Source of the DNA: Oscillospiraceae bacterium
GTDB lineage: Bacteria; Bacillota; Clostridia; Oscillospirales; Ruminococcaceae
Direction: 5' to 3'
Length of the DNA stretch: 8,854 bases
Assembly: GCA_017394475.1 (NCBI GenBank)
Contig: JAFPYQ010000120.1
Location: forward strand, 1 to 8,854
Shown: positions 1-5,888 of the stretch, in pieces
Numbering within the stretch: position 1 is the first letter of the stretch
Layout of the letters: each line of letters begins with the position of its first letter
The notes under the pieces: generated by a model
The model's database searches: none
What the model saw: only the letters and a program-made list of their open reading frames with translations
What the model was told of the DNA's origin: nothing
Position numbers and translations under genes: made by a program

Positions 1-660
1 TCAAACGAAGTTGAGATAGTCTTTGACGGCAGCGGTCAGAACTACAAGGATATGCAGATAATGTTCATCGTGGACACAACAGGGTCTATGAGTGACGAGC
101 TGATGTTCCTGCAGACCGAATTTTCCGCCATTGCCCAGAAGGTGGGCACAGACAATGTCACCTATTCCGTGAATTTCTACAAGGATGAGGGCGATGTTTA
201 TGTGACACGCACCAATCCTTTCTCAGACAGCGTGGCTGACCTTAACAGGAAGCTGAACTCCGAAGTGGCAAGCGGCGGCGGGGACACTCCCGAAGCGGTT
301 TCGGAGATACTGATGGAATGCATGAATTCCCAGGAATGGAAGGATGACACCGTAAAGCTGGCATTCCTTATATTCGATGCACCTCCCCATGATGATCCCA
401 GATCACTCGCAGTGCTCGAAAAGGCTATGAGATCGGCATCTGCACAGGGCATAAGAGTTATCCCCGTGGTATCATCCAACAGTGAAAGAGAGACCGAGCT
501 TTTCGGCAGAGGCCTTGCGATATTCACAGGCGGCACCTATGTTTTCCTCACCGATGATTCGGGAGTAGGCGACAGCCACCTTGAACCAATAATCGGGACC
601 TACGAGGTAGAGAGCCTTTATGACCTGATAGTAAGGCTCATCGAAGAATACAGACAGTGA
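1..660 (+). CDS. von Willebrand factor A (VWA) domain protein, 5'-truncated by window edge
   Basis: The reading frame is open from base 1, so the gene begins upstream; the ATG at 52 is only the first methionine in view, 17 codons into the visible part. The 219 visible residues form one VWA domain. A hydrophobic strand leads into DTTGSMSDE (visible residues 25-33), a complete DxSGS-type MIDAS metal-binding motif with Thr in place of the first Ser. Further on are GGGDTPEAV, which supplies the second metal-coordinating loop, and the strand ending in DAPPH. From memory, the GGGDxPE plus DAPPH combination is typical of the VWA subfamily seen in alpha-kinase VwkA-like and hemicentin-like proteins. 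VWA domains bind protein ligands through Mg2+ or Mn2+. The visible part has no membrane segment and ends soon after the domain, so the domain is C-terminal. The partner, location and N-terminal half cannot be told from this window. It ends just before a strong terminator. Confidence 0.85.
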   Translation, partial: SNEVEIVFDGSGQNYKDMQIMFIVDTTGSMSDELMFLQTEFSAIAQKVGTDNVTYSVNFYKDEGDVYVTRTNPFSDSVADLNRKLNSEVASGGGDTPEAVSEILMECMNSQEWKDDTVKLAFLIFDAPPHDDPRSLAVLEKAMRSASAQGIRVIPVVSSNSERETELFGRGLAIFTGGTYVFLTDDSGVGDSHLEPIIGTYEVESLYDLIVRLIEEYRQ

Positions 661-681
661 TCATTTCATAACTCCTTTCTT

Positions 682-725
682 TACCGCAGTTATCCGTCAT
701 GGGATGGCTGCGGTATCATTTTTTT
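682..725 (+). terminator. Rho-independent terminator of the VWA gene
   Basis: The arms at 682-689 (taccgcag) and 708-715 (ctgcggta) pair over 8 bp. The stem continues as two G-U wobbles (690-691 with 706-707) and ATCC/GGAT (692-695 with 702-705). This gives a 14-bp RNA stem with a six-base loop, followed after three bases by seven Ts (719-725). It lies 21 bases after the VWA stop. Read on the minus strand the hairpin directly follows the stop of the glycosylase gene, but no T-tract follows there, so it is probably one-directional or only weak for that gene. Confidence 0.88.
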
Positions 726-1210
726 GTTATCACCCTTTTCCATTCCGTGATGAGCTTTTCCGTGCTCCATGCAGCATTGGCGGGACTTGTGGACGGCAGA
801 AGGGTTATCTCCATCCCGATGACGGACTGCTGATATTTCCTGTACAGTGCCGCAGCGGTAGAACCATTTGCATAGACTGCATTTATCCTGCATTTGTCCG
901 TTATCCTTGAAAGATCGGCGGGTATGACGTTTTTTATCTTTGAATCAGCAGAGCCTGCAATATCACATTCCGAGACTACATCCCACAGGGCAATGCCCGT
1001 TTCAAGGAGCAGCAGTTTCTTTTGCGGGATGGTCATAGGAACATCCCGCCCCGTGACAGCCGCGATAACAGTCCAGAATCTGTTGCGGGGATGCCCGTAA
1101 TAAAAGCCCTGCTCCCGCGACTTTACAGACGGCAGCGAGCCTAAGATGAGTATTCTGCTGTTTTTATCAAAAACCGGCTCAAAGCCGTGGATCACATGCT
1201 GGTATTCCAT
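716..1210 (-). CDS. DNA-deoxyinosine (hypoxanthine) glycosylase, uracil-DNA glycosylase superfamily
   Basis: A base-excision-repair enzyme expected to cut the N-glycosidic bond of deoxyinosine, the product of adenine deamination, in DNA; some relatives also act on uracil. The 164-residue length is normal for the family. Residues 21-46 hold the block-I signature: the ILGS strand, then PS..S...GFYYGHPRNRFW. The Asn in HPRNRFW (residue 43) appears to correspond to the catalytic Asn described for family-6 HDG enzymes, which lack the Asp or Asn of classical UDG motif I. Near the C terminus STSPANAAW matches the motif-II DNA-intercalation loop (usual form PSTSPAN). The start is supported by a purine-rich ribosome site (AAGAGGAAAAGG) just upstream and by a good promoter. 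The gene is single, divergent from mnmA, and its stop codon abuts the hairpin at 682-715. The superfamily is clear; the exact substrate is from family knowledge. Confidence 0.88.
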   Translation of the reverse strand: MEYQHVIHGFEPVFDKNSRILILGSLPSVKSREQGFYYGHPRNRFWTVIAAVTGRDVPMTIPQKKLLLLETGIALWDVVSECDIAGSADSKIKNVIPADLSRITDKCRINAVYANGSTAAALYRKYQQSVIGMEITLLPSTSPANAAWSTEKLITEWKRVITKK

Positions 1211-1243
1211 TTTCCTTTTCCTCTTAAGCTACATATTAAACCT

Positions 1244-1272
1244 ATTCTATCATATATGCAGGACTTTGTCAA
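1244..1272 (-). promoter_or_regulatory. Sigma-A-type promoter for the deoxyinosine glycosylase gene
   Basis: On the minus strand a perfect -35 TTGACA (1267-1272) is separated by exactly 17 bases from TAGAAT (1244-1249), which matches the -10 consensus at 5 of 6 positions. Transcription would begin near 1237, leaving a short leader of about 26 bases that contains the ribosome site. Confidence 0.8.
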
Positions 1273-1360
1273 ATGACGGATGTTCACAGTTGCCTCTGAA
1301 ATGACCTTTCTTCATACAATGCCGATAATAGGAATATCTTCAAAAAATCCCTGTATCCGC

Positions 1361-1389
1361 TTGATTTATTTGCCGATATATGATAAAAT
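1361..1389 (+). promoter_or_regulatory. Extended -10 promoter for mnmA and the aph-like gene
   Basis: TTGATT (1361-1366, 4 of 6) and TAAAAT (1384-1389, 5 of 6) are 17 bases apart. The -10 is preceded by TGA, giving the TGn extended -10 element. Transcription would begin near 1396, about 29 bases before the mnmA ATG. The leader holds a strong GGAGGG ribosome site (1413-1418) six bases before the start, and no room for a riboswitch or attenuator. Confidence 0.78.
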
Positions 1390-1424
1390 ATCTTTGTTGA
1401 TCTATAAACCACGGAGGGATACAG

Positions 1425-2495
1425 ATGCCAAAGGTGATAGTCGGGATGTCGGGCGGTGTGGACAGCGCCGTAGCCGCATATCTGCTAAAAGTTGCAGGAT
1501 ATGATGTGATAGGTGTCACACTTAAGATATGGTACGCTGCAGACGGCAAGGAGAGCCGCTGCTGCGAGATAGATGATGCACAGAAGGTCTCAGCACTGCT
1601 GGGTATCCCCTATTATGCCATAAATCATGTCGCAGATTTCCGCAAATGGGTGACAGAGCCCTTCATAGAAAGCTATATCCATGGCCTTACGCCCAACCCC
1701 TGCATCGGCTGCAACAGATATATCAAATGGGACGGTATGCTCTCCGCAGCACATGATCTTGGAGCAGACCATATCGCAACAGGTCACTATGCGCAGATAA
1801 TTCAGCTTGAAAACGGCAGATACTCCGTCAAGCAGTCTCTCCATCCCGAAAAAGATCAGACATATATGCTGTATATGCTGACACAGGAACAGCTCAAAGC
1901 AACTCTCATGCCCCTCGGAAAGCTGACAAAGGAAGAGGTCAGGAATATCGCGAAAGCCGCAGGTCTGCCTGTTGCATCAAAGCCCGATTCACAGGAGATA
2001 TGCTTTGTGCCCGACGGCAGCTATGCTGATTACATAGAAGAAAACTACACGGGCATGATCCCGCCGGAGGGCAATTTCGTGGATGAGGATGGCAATATTC
2101 TTGGCAGACACAGCGGGATAATAAACTATACCGTGGGTCAGCGCAGAGGACTGGGCATAGCACTGGGCTATCCTGCTTTTGTAAAGCGTATTGATGCCGA
2201 AAGGAACGAAGTCGTCATAGGTACGGATGAGCAGCTTTACAGCAGGACTGTCATCTGCGGGAATGTCAATTACATGGGAGCTGTGCCGCTTTCGGGTGAT
2301 GAAAAGCTGCACTGCCGCACAAAGATACGCTATCATCACCCCGCTGCTGTTTCAACTATCGAAAGGATAGATGACAACACTATCCGCATAGTCTTTGATG
2401 AGCCTGTAAGAGCTGCCGCTCCGGGACAGTCAGCAGTGTTCTATGATGATGATATGTGTGTTCTCGGCGGCGGGATGATACTTTCAGCAAAATAA
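1425..2495 (+). CDS. mnmA: tRNA 2-thiouridine(34) synthase MnmA (TrmU)
   Basis: A cytoplasmic ATP-dependent enzyme that puts sulfur on C2 of the wobble uridine in tRNAs for Lys, Glu and Gln, taking sulfur relayed from a cysteine desulfurase. The 356 residues match the family length. The N-terminal PP-loop motif GMSGGVDSAV (residues 7-16) binds ATP. NPCIGCNRYIKWD (91-103) carries the nucleophilic Cys, by alignment Cys96 (Cys102 in E. coli). ATGHYA (118-123) and KDQTYMLY (143-150) are family signatures. SQEICFV (189-195) carries the second catalytic Cys, Cys193 (Cys199 in E. coli). YTVGQRRGLGI (235-245) lies in the middle domain, and a C-terminal beta-barrel follows. Both catalytic cysteines are present, so it should be active. 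The start is fixed by the GGAGGG site six bases upstream and the PP-loop's usual distance from the N terminus. The next gene starts 9 bases after the stop. Confidence 0.97.
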   Translation: MPKVIVGMSGGVDSAVAAYLLKVAGYDVIGVTLKIWYAADGKESRCCEIDDAQKVSALLGIPYYAINHVADFRKWVTEPFIESYIHGLTPNPCIGCNRYIKWDGMLSAAHDLGADHIATGHYAQIIQLENGRYSVKQSLHPEKDQTYMLYMLTQEQLKATLMPLGKLTKEEVRNIAKAAGLPVASKPDSQEICFVPDGSYADYIEENYTGMIPPEGNFVDEDGNILGRHSGIINYTVGQRRGLGIALGYPAFVKRIDAERNEVVIGTDEQLYSRTVICGNVNYMGAVPLSGDEKLHCRTKIRYHHPAAVSTIERIDDNTIRIVFDEPVRAAAPGQSAVFYDDDMCVLGGGMILSAK

Positions 2496-2500
2496 GGTGA
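2494..2500 (+). promoter_or_regulatory. Ribosome-binding site overlapping the mnmA stop codon
   Basis: AAGGTGA begins inside the mnmA TAA stop (2493-2495) and ends four bases before the ATG at 2505. It matches the 3' part of the Shine-Dalgarno complement (AAGGAGGTGATC). The overlap with the stop codon suggests that translation of the second gene is coupled to that of mnmA. Confidence 0.6.
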
Positions 2501-2504
2501 CAAT

Positions 2505-3287
2505 ATGACAGATAATATACCAGGAATAATAAAACGCCATATCACCGGCAAGGAATACACTGTTGATGAAACAGGATGTTTAAGCGGAACGGTATATCTC
2601 TTTGATGATATGGTACTGAAAACAGAAAGCTATACGGATAAGACTGAATCAACCGTTGAAATAATGCGCTGGCTGGGCGGAAAGCTCCCTGTTCCCGAAG
2701 TGATAGAGTATGAGATACAGGATGATATGAGCTATCTTCTCATGAGCAGGATAAAGGGAACTATGTCCTGCGACAAGCATTATCTTGAACATCCCGATAC
2801 GCTTTTCAGCGTACTTGCAAAAGGGCTTGAAATGCTGTGGAGCGTGGATATCTCAGACTGTCCCCGTGTACGCGATCCCGGAACAGAGCTTTATGAAGCA
2901 AGAGAGCGGGTAGAAAAAGGGCTTGTTGATATGGACAACTGGGAGCCCGGAACAAAAGAACAGTTCAGAGGCCCCTCCGGACTGCTTGACTGGCTCGAAA
3001 ACAACAAGCCTGCCTATGAACCTGTGCTTTCCCACGGCGACTTCTGTCTGCCCAATATACTGATAGAAAATAACGATATAAGCGGATTTATCGACCTCGG
3101 TGACTGCGGCATCGGTGACAGATGGCGTGATCTTTCACTGTGCTGGCGCAGTCTCAGGCACAATTCCGACGGGACATTCGGGAATATTTATCCCGGCATA
3201 AAGCCCGATATGCTGTTTGAAAAGCTGGGTATAGAGCCCAATCACGAAAAACTGAGATATTATATACTCCTTGATGAATTATTCTGA
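2505..3287 (+). CDS. APH(3')-type aminoglycoside O-phosphotransferase family protein
   Basis: A kinase-fold protein of the APH(3') group. Characterised members phosphorylate the 3'-hydroxyl of kanamycin or neomycin with ATP and so confer resistance. The 260 residues are close to APH(3')-IIIa (264). VLKTE (37-41) carries the ATP-binding Lys39, and Glu52 is the likely partner. HGDFCLPN (177-184) is the Brenner motif, with Asp179 as catalytic base. GFIDLGDCGIGDRWRDL (194-210) carries the metal-binding Asp197 and the family's conserved DRW.DL. The C-terminal YYILLDELF closely resembles the conserved end of APH(3') enzymes. All key residues are present, so an active kinase is likely. The second position behind mnmA, with base use like its neighbours and no mobile DNA, suggests a long-resident gene rather than recent acquisition. 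Whether its substrate is a clinical aminoglycoside cannot be read from sequence. Confidence 0.9.
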   Translation: MTDNIPGIIKRHITGKEYTVDETGCLSGTVYLFDDMVLKTESYTDKTESTVEIMRWLGGKLPVPEVIEYEIQDDMSYLLMSRIKGTMSCDKHYLEHPDTLFSVLAKGLEMLWSVDISDCPRVRDPGTELYEARERVEKGLVDMDNWEPGTKEQFRGPSGLLDWLENNKPAYEPVLSHGDFCLPNILIENNDISGFIDLGDCGIGDRWRDLSLCWRSLRHNSDGTFGNIYPGIKPDMLFEKLGIEPNHEKLRYYILLDELF

Positions 3288-3319
3288 AAAAACTCCTCTG
3301 CACAACAGAGGAGTTTTTT
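3287..3319. terminator. Bidirectional Rho-independent terminator between convergent genes
   Basis: Six As (3287-3292), CTCCTCTG (3293-3300), the loop CACAA (3301-3305), CAGAGGAG (3306-3313) and six Ts (3314-3319). The 8-bp core stem extends to 14 bp through the A/T arms. Because A-runs and T-runs flank it symmetrically, it has a T-tract in both directions. It starts on the last base of the aph-like stop codon and lies 11 bases beyond the stop of the opposing secreted-protein gene, so it closes both units. Confidence 0.94.
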
Positions 3320-3330
3320 CATTGACAGTA

Positions 3331-4455
3331 TCAGTCTACCTTATTCAATACCCAGTCAGCATTTTCATAGCCAAATTTTTGAGTAAAGACTATCTTATTC
3401 CCGTTAGCACACATTGCCATACCTTTTCCGGCATATATTCTGAAATAGTCGTCACCGCTCCTATTGCCGTTATCATCGGTTATGATATATTCCCGAATAA
3501 CCTGATCAATACTGAATTTATCATTGCCCTTTATTCTGAGTCTGACTTTTGGAGCTGATTCAGGTGAGATAGTATAATTGCCGTTTTCAGCCCTTTTAAT
3601 GACAAATCGCTGACAAGTATCGGAAATATCGGAAGAAACACTGAATTTTCCACCCTTATAAGTAAGATATCTGCCTTTGGACTGTATAGTATAAACGCCT
3701 CCTTCAAAAGGATGCGGATCAATGCTGAATGAAAACATTATCTCATCACTTGTCGGAAAATCATACGCTTTCAGTTGTTTTTTATCCACCTTTATACTGT
3801 CAACACATTCTTTTAACCCGTTGAACCCATATTTTTCCTGTGGATATACATAAACAGGATATGCTTTATTATTCCGGAGAATACAATCTATTCCATACCC
3901 GATATCCGAGGATTCAGGCATAACATAGCTGTCAAATACAGAAACCTTATTCTTTACAGTTTTGCCTAAATTATCTATCGGATAGTACATCAGGCACTTT
4001 GATAGCTGAGGTTCAAATGAATTTTTTAATTCAGTAAATTCAAACCTGAAAAATCCGACAGGAACATCACCGCTGTAAACAAAGCAGTACGCAGACGGAG
4101 TTAAGTTCTTTCTCCATTCATCGGTGAGTGATCCTGTTTCAGGATCATATCGCGGCAGCTGAAATGACCTTGATACAGACAATTCCTTAAAATCGTGATA
4201 AAATCCATAGTACGAATACTCGTACTGTATCTCCTCTGCTATACGTTTCTGAACCTCATCGGTCTTTAAAAGCCTGTCTGCCTCTGCGCACCATTTATCA
4301 AACGGGATATCTGTATCATCAGCCTTAATGAATGTTGATACAGATGACAAGGATATATTCTCAACAGTTCTGCCGCTTTCATCTGCAAACGCAGTCACAG
4401 CGGGAAGAATAAGCGTTGCGGCGATAACAGCTGTTAATAGTCTGAATGGTTTCAT
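3331..4455 (-). CDS. Secreted protein of unknown function with probable ricin-like beta-trefoil C terminus
   Basis: The 374 residues begin with a clear Sec signal peptide: Lys2 and Arg5, a hydrophobic core at about 6-21, and AFA at 22-24 with probable cleavage before Asp25. There is no lipobox, LPxTG anchor or dockerin, so it is probably released. Residues about 40-240 are not recognised; they are rich in Tyr and Phe and include four cysteines (124, 154, 191, 217) that could form disulfides. Residues about 252-373 read as three similar lobes, each ending in an aromatic-hydrophobic strand: CQRFVIKR (281-288), DDYFRIY (335-341) and NADWVLNK (365-372). That pattern is typical of ricin-type beta-trefoil carbohydrate-binding domains, although the QxW motif is degenerate. 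A ribosome site AGGAGAAG precedes the ATG. The gene is visibly richer in A+T than the operon upstream. A lectin-like or cell-wall role is possible, but no function is assigned. Confidence 0.75.
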   Translation of the reverse strand: MKPFRLLTAVIAATLILPAVTAFADESGRTVENISLSSVSTFIKADDTDIPFDKWCAEADRLLKTDEVQKRIAEEIQYEYSYYGFYHDFKELSVSRSFQLPRYDPETGSLTDEWRKNLTPSAYCFVYSGDVPVGFFRFEFTELKNSFEPQLSKCLMYYPIDNLGKTVKNKVSVFDSYVMPESSDIGYGIDCILRNNKAYPVYVYPQEKYGFNGLKECVDSIKVDKKQLKAYDFPTSDEIMFSFSIDPHPFEGGVYTIQSKGRYLTYKGGKFSVSSDISDTCQRFVIKRAENGNYTISPESAPKVRLRIKGNDKFSIDQVIREYIITDDNGNRSGDDYFRIYAGKGMAMCANGNKIVFTQKFGYENADWVLNKVD

Positions 4456-4531
4456 TATAAATCTTCTCCTGAATAAAAAGAAATATACAACCGTCTATAC
4501 TTTCACTATTTCTCCTCATATACGCAGATCA

Positions 4532-4564
4532 GTACAGATTGTACCCCTCTATAATATAATACAA
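4532..4564 (-). promoter_or_regulatory. Tentative promoter and overlapping dyad upstream of the secreted-protein gene
   Basis: In the 225-base gap, the minus strand shows TTGTAT (4559-4564) and TACAAT (4538-4543), with a sub-optimal 15-base spacer. The putative -10 lies inside the perfect dyad GTACA-N3-TGTAC (4532-4544), which could be a small operator. The whole gap is very A+T-rich and no better hexamer pair was seen. It contains no convincing terminator for the epimerase gene, so some read-through is also possible. Confidence 0.3.
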
Positions 4565-4680
4565 CTAATGAAGGCAATATTTTTCAGCCATTTTCAACAA
4601 ATTTTGCAGATATTTATTATATTAATATGTATGGTTTTGAATTATTCTCCTCATTTCAATCGGATGATATTGTTTTAAAG

Positions 4681-5877
4681 CTATTTCATTCGTTCCATTA
4701 TTTCAAGAGCCATCCTGCCGTTGTGATACGGGCACTTCCATTCATTGACCATAGTCACCTTTTCAATGGGGACACCGTTCTTGTCAAGCTCTCCCCACCA
4801 CTCGCCGCAGCGCGGGTCACGCTGGTATTTTTCTATCCAGTTCAGCACCTTTTCCGCAGCAGTCATAAACTTTTCATCTTTGCCGTGCTCATAGGCATTC
4901 ACAAAGCCCACTACTGTCTCAGCCTGCACCCACCAGATGCGCTTCGTATTTATCTCGGTCTTGTCCCGTTCATTAAGGAGTGAGCCGTACTCGCCGTTTT
5001 CCACATAGGCGATGTTGTAGATATTGTTGGCGATGCGCAGATCCATTGCAGCCCATTCCGTGCGAAGCTTCTCATCGCCAAGCACATCACAGGCACGGTC
5101 TATGAGCCATGATGCCTCGATATCATGACCGTAGGAATGTATGTCTCCGATCACATTCAGCTCCCTGTCAAAGAATACCAACAGTTTGTTGTTTTCACTG
5201 TCAAATATCTTGTTCTTTGTGATATCCAGCAAAAATCTCAGTCTTTCGGCCACCTTTTCCTCGCCTGATGCCTTGTATAGCACGGTATATGCCTCGATAA
5301 GATGGAGAACGGTGTTCATGGTCTTGTCTGCCATAAGCCCGTTCTCACTGAGGGCATCGTTTTCTATCAGCTTCCAGTTGCGGTCGAAAGCCTCCATGTA
5401 GGCAATATCATCGGTACATTTGCTCTCAACGGTCTCAAAGAGCTCAAATGCAAGATCAAGGGCAGCTCCGACATCACTTGCAAGATAATAGGTGGAGAGC
5501 GCATATATGGCAAATGCCTGGTTATAGGTGTGCTTCATGGTGTCAAGGGGGGTACCGTCATACTTCATCATCCAGTAAACGCCGCCGTTTTCACTGTCAA
5601 CACAGTGGTCTCTGCAGAAATCAAAGGCATGGGCAGCGTATTTCAGGCACTCCTCCGCAGCCTGCTTGTCACTTTCACGGAGGACTATGGCGCACTGGGA
5701 ATAGAACCACAGTATCCTTGAATTGAGGATGACACCTTTGCCCCCCTGCTTGTCCACCACAAGATCATTATCCATCTGACCGTAAAAGCCGCCGTTTTCA
5801 TCGTCACGCAGCTTGTTCCAGAAGGGGATAATATCATTTCTGAGAATGTTTATGCATCTTTTCTTCATACTTTCCAT
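4681..5877 (-). CDS. Cellobiose 2-epimerase (N-acylglucosamine 2-epimerase superfamily)
   Basis: Expected to interconvert the reducing-end glucose of cellobiose, and of longer or related beta-1,4-disaccharides, with mannose. This forms 4-O-beta-glucosyl-mannose in the cytoplasm and links cellulose- and mannan-derived oligosaccharides. The 398-residue (alpha/alpha)6-barrel protein strongly resembles the R. albus enzyme as I remember it: IIPFWNKLRDDENGGFYG (16-33), SRILWFYS (53-60), NGGVYWMM (97-104), ALSENGLMADKTMN (175-188), GDIHSYGHDIEASWL (244-258), IWWVQAE (314-320) and CPYHNGRM (382-389). The residues expected in the active site are present: Arg54, His192 (in LHLIEAY), His251, Trp316-Trp317 and His385. 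There is no signal peptide. It starts six bases after the hydrolase stop. Met1 is preferred because GGTGATC lies four bases upstream; Met4 is a possible alternative. The resemblance to R. albus is much closer than to renin-binding-type epimerases, so the specific name is well supported. Confidence 0.92.
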   Translation of the reverse strand: MESMKKRCINILRNDIIPFWNKLRDDENGGFYGQMDNDLVVDKQGGKGVILNSRILWFYSQCAIVLRESDKQAAEECLKYAAHAFDFCRDHCVDSENGGVYWMMKYDGTPLDTMKHTYNQAFAIYALSTYYLASDVGAALDLAFELFETVESKCTDDIAYMEAFDRNWKLIENDALSENGLMADKTMNTVLHLIEAYTVLYKASGEEKVAERLRFLLDITKNKIFDSENNKLLVFFDRELNVIGDIHSYGHDIEASWLIDRACDVLGDEKLRTEWAAMDLRIANNIYNIAYVENGEYGSLLNERDKTEINTKRIWWVQAETVVGFVNAYEHGKDEKFMTAAEKVLNWIEKYQRDPRCGEWWGELDKNGVPIEKVTMVNEWKCPYHNGRMALEIMERMK

Positions 5878-5881
5878 AACA

Positions 5882-5888
5882 GATCACC
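5882..5888 (-). promoter_or_regulatory. Ribosome-binding site overlapping the hydrolase stop codon
   Basis: On the minus strand GGTGATC spans the TGA stop of the hydrolase gene (5884-5886) and ends four bases before the epimerase ATG. It pairs with the extreme 3' end of 16S rRNA (GAUCACC) rather than with the usual CCUCC core. It supports Met1 as the start and suggests translational coupling. Confidence 0.55.

Noticed and set aside
661..683. Perfect AGAAAGGAG Shine-Dalgarno sequence on the minus strand after the glycosylase gene
   Set aside because: The ATGs just after it open frames of only a few codons before a stop; it is most likely chance.
1280..1504. Plus-strand ORF of 74 codons crossing the mnmA promoter and start
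   Set aside because: It overlaps the well-supported mnmA start in another frame, has no ribosome site, and its predicted protein is low in recognisable features.
2505..3287. Recent transfer of the aph-like gene on a mobile element
   Set aside because: There are no insertion-sequence ends, integrase or repeats nearby, base use resembles mnmA, and it is tightly fitted into a shared transcription unit.
3271..3558. Plus-strand ORF of 95 codons beginning inside the aph-like gene and running over the terminator
   Set aside because: It is antisense to the secreted-protein gene, passes through a strong terminator hairpin, and has no ribosome site.
4376..4519. Short minus-strand ORF starting at ATGAGGAGA, overlapping the secreted-protein start out of frame (possible leader peptide)
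   Set aside because: There is no ribosome site before its ATG, and its codons past 4455 lie in the wrong frame of a clear signal-peptide gene.
4610..4630. A+T palindrome ATATTAATAT downstream of the epimerase gene as a terminator
   Set aside because: It has no G-C pairs in the stem and no properly placed T-tract, so it is too weak to call.
4328..4983. Two overlapping plus-strand ORFs across the A+T-rich gap between the secreted-protein and epimerase genes
   Set aside because: Most of each is antisense to a confident gene, and the intergenic part reads as low-complexity hydrophobic sequence typical of translated A+T-rich DNA.
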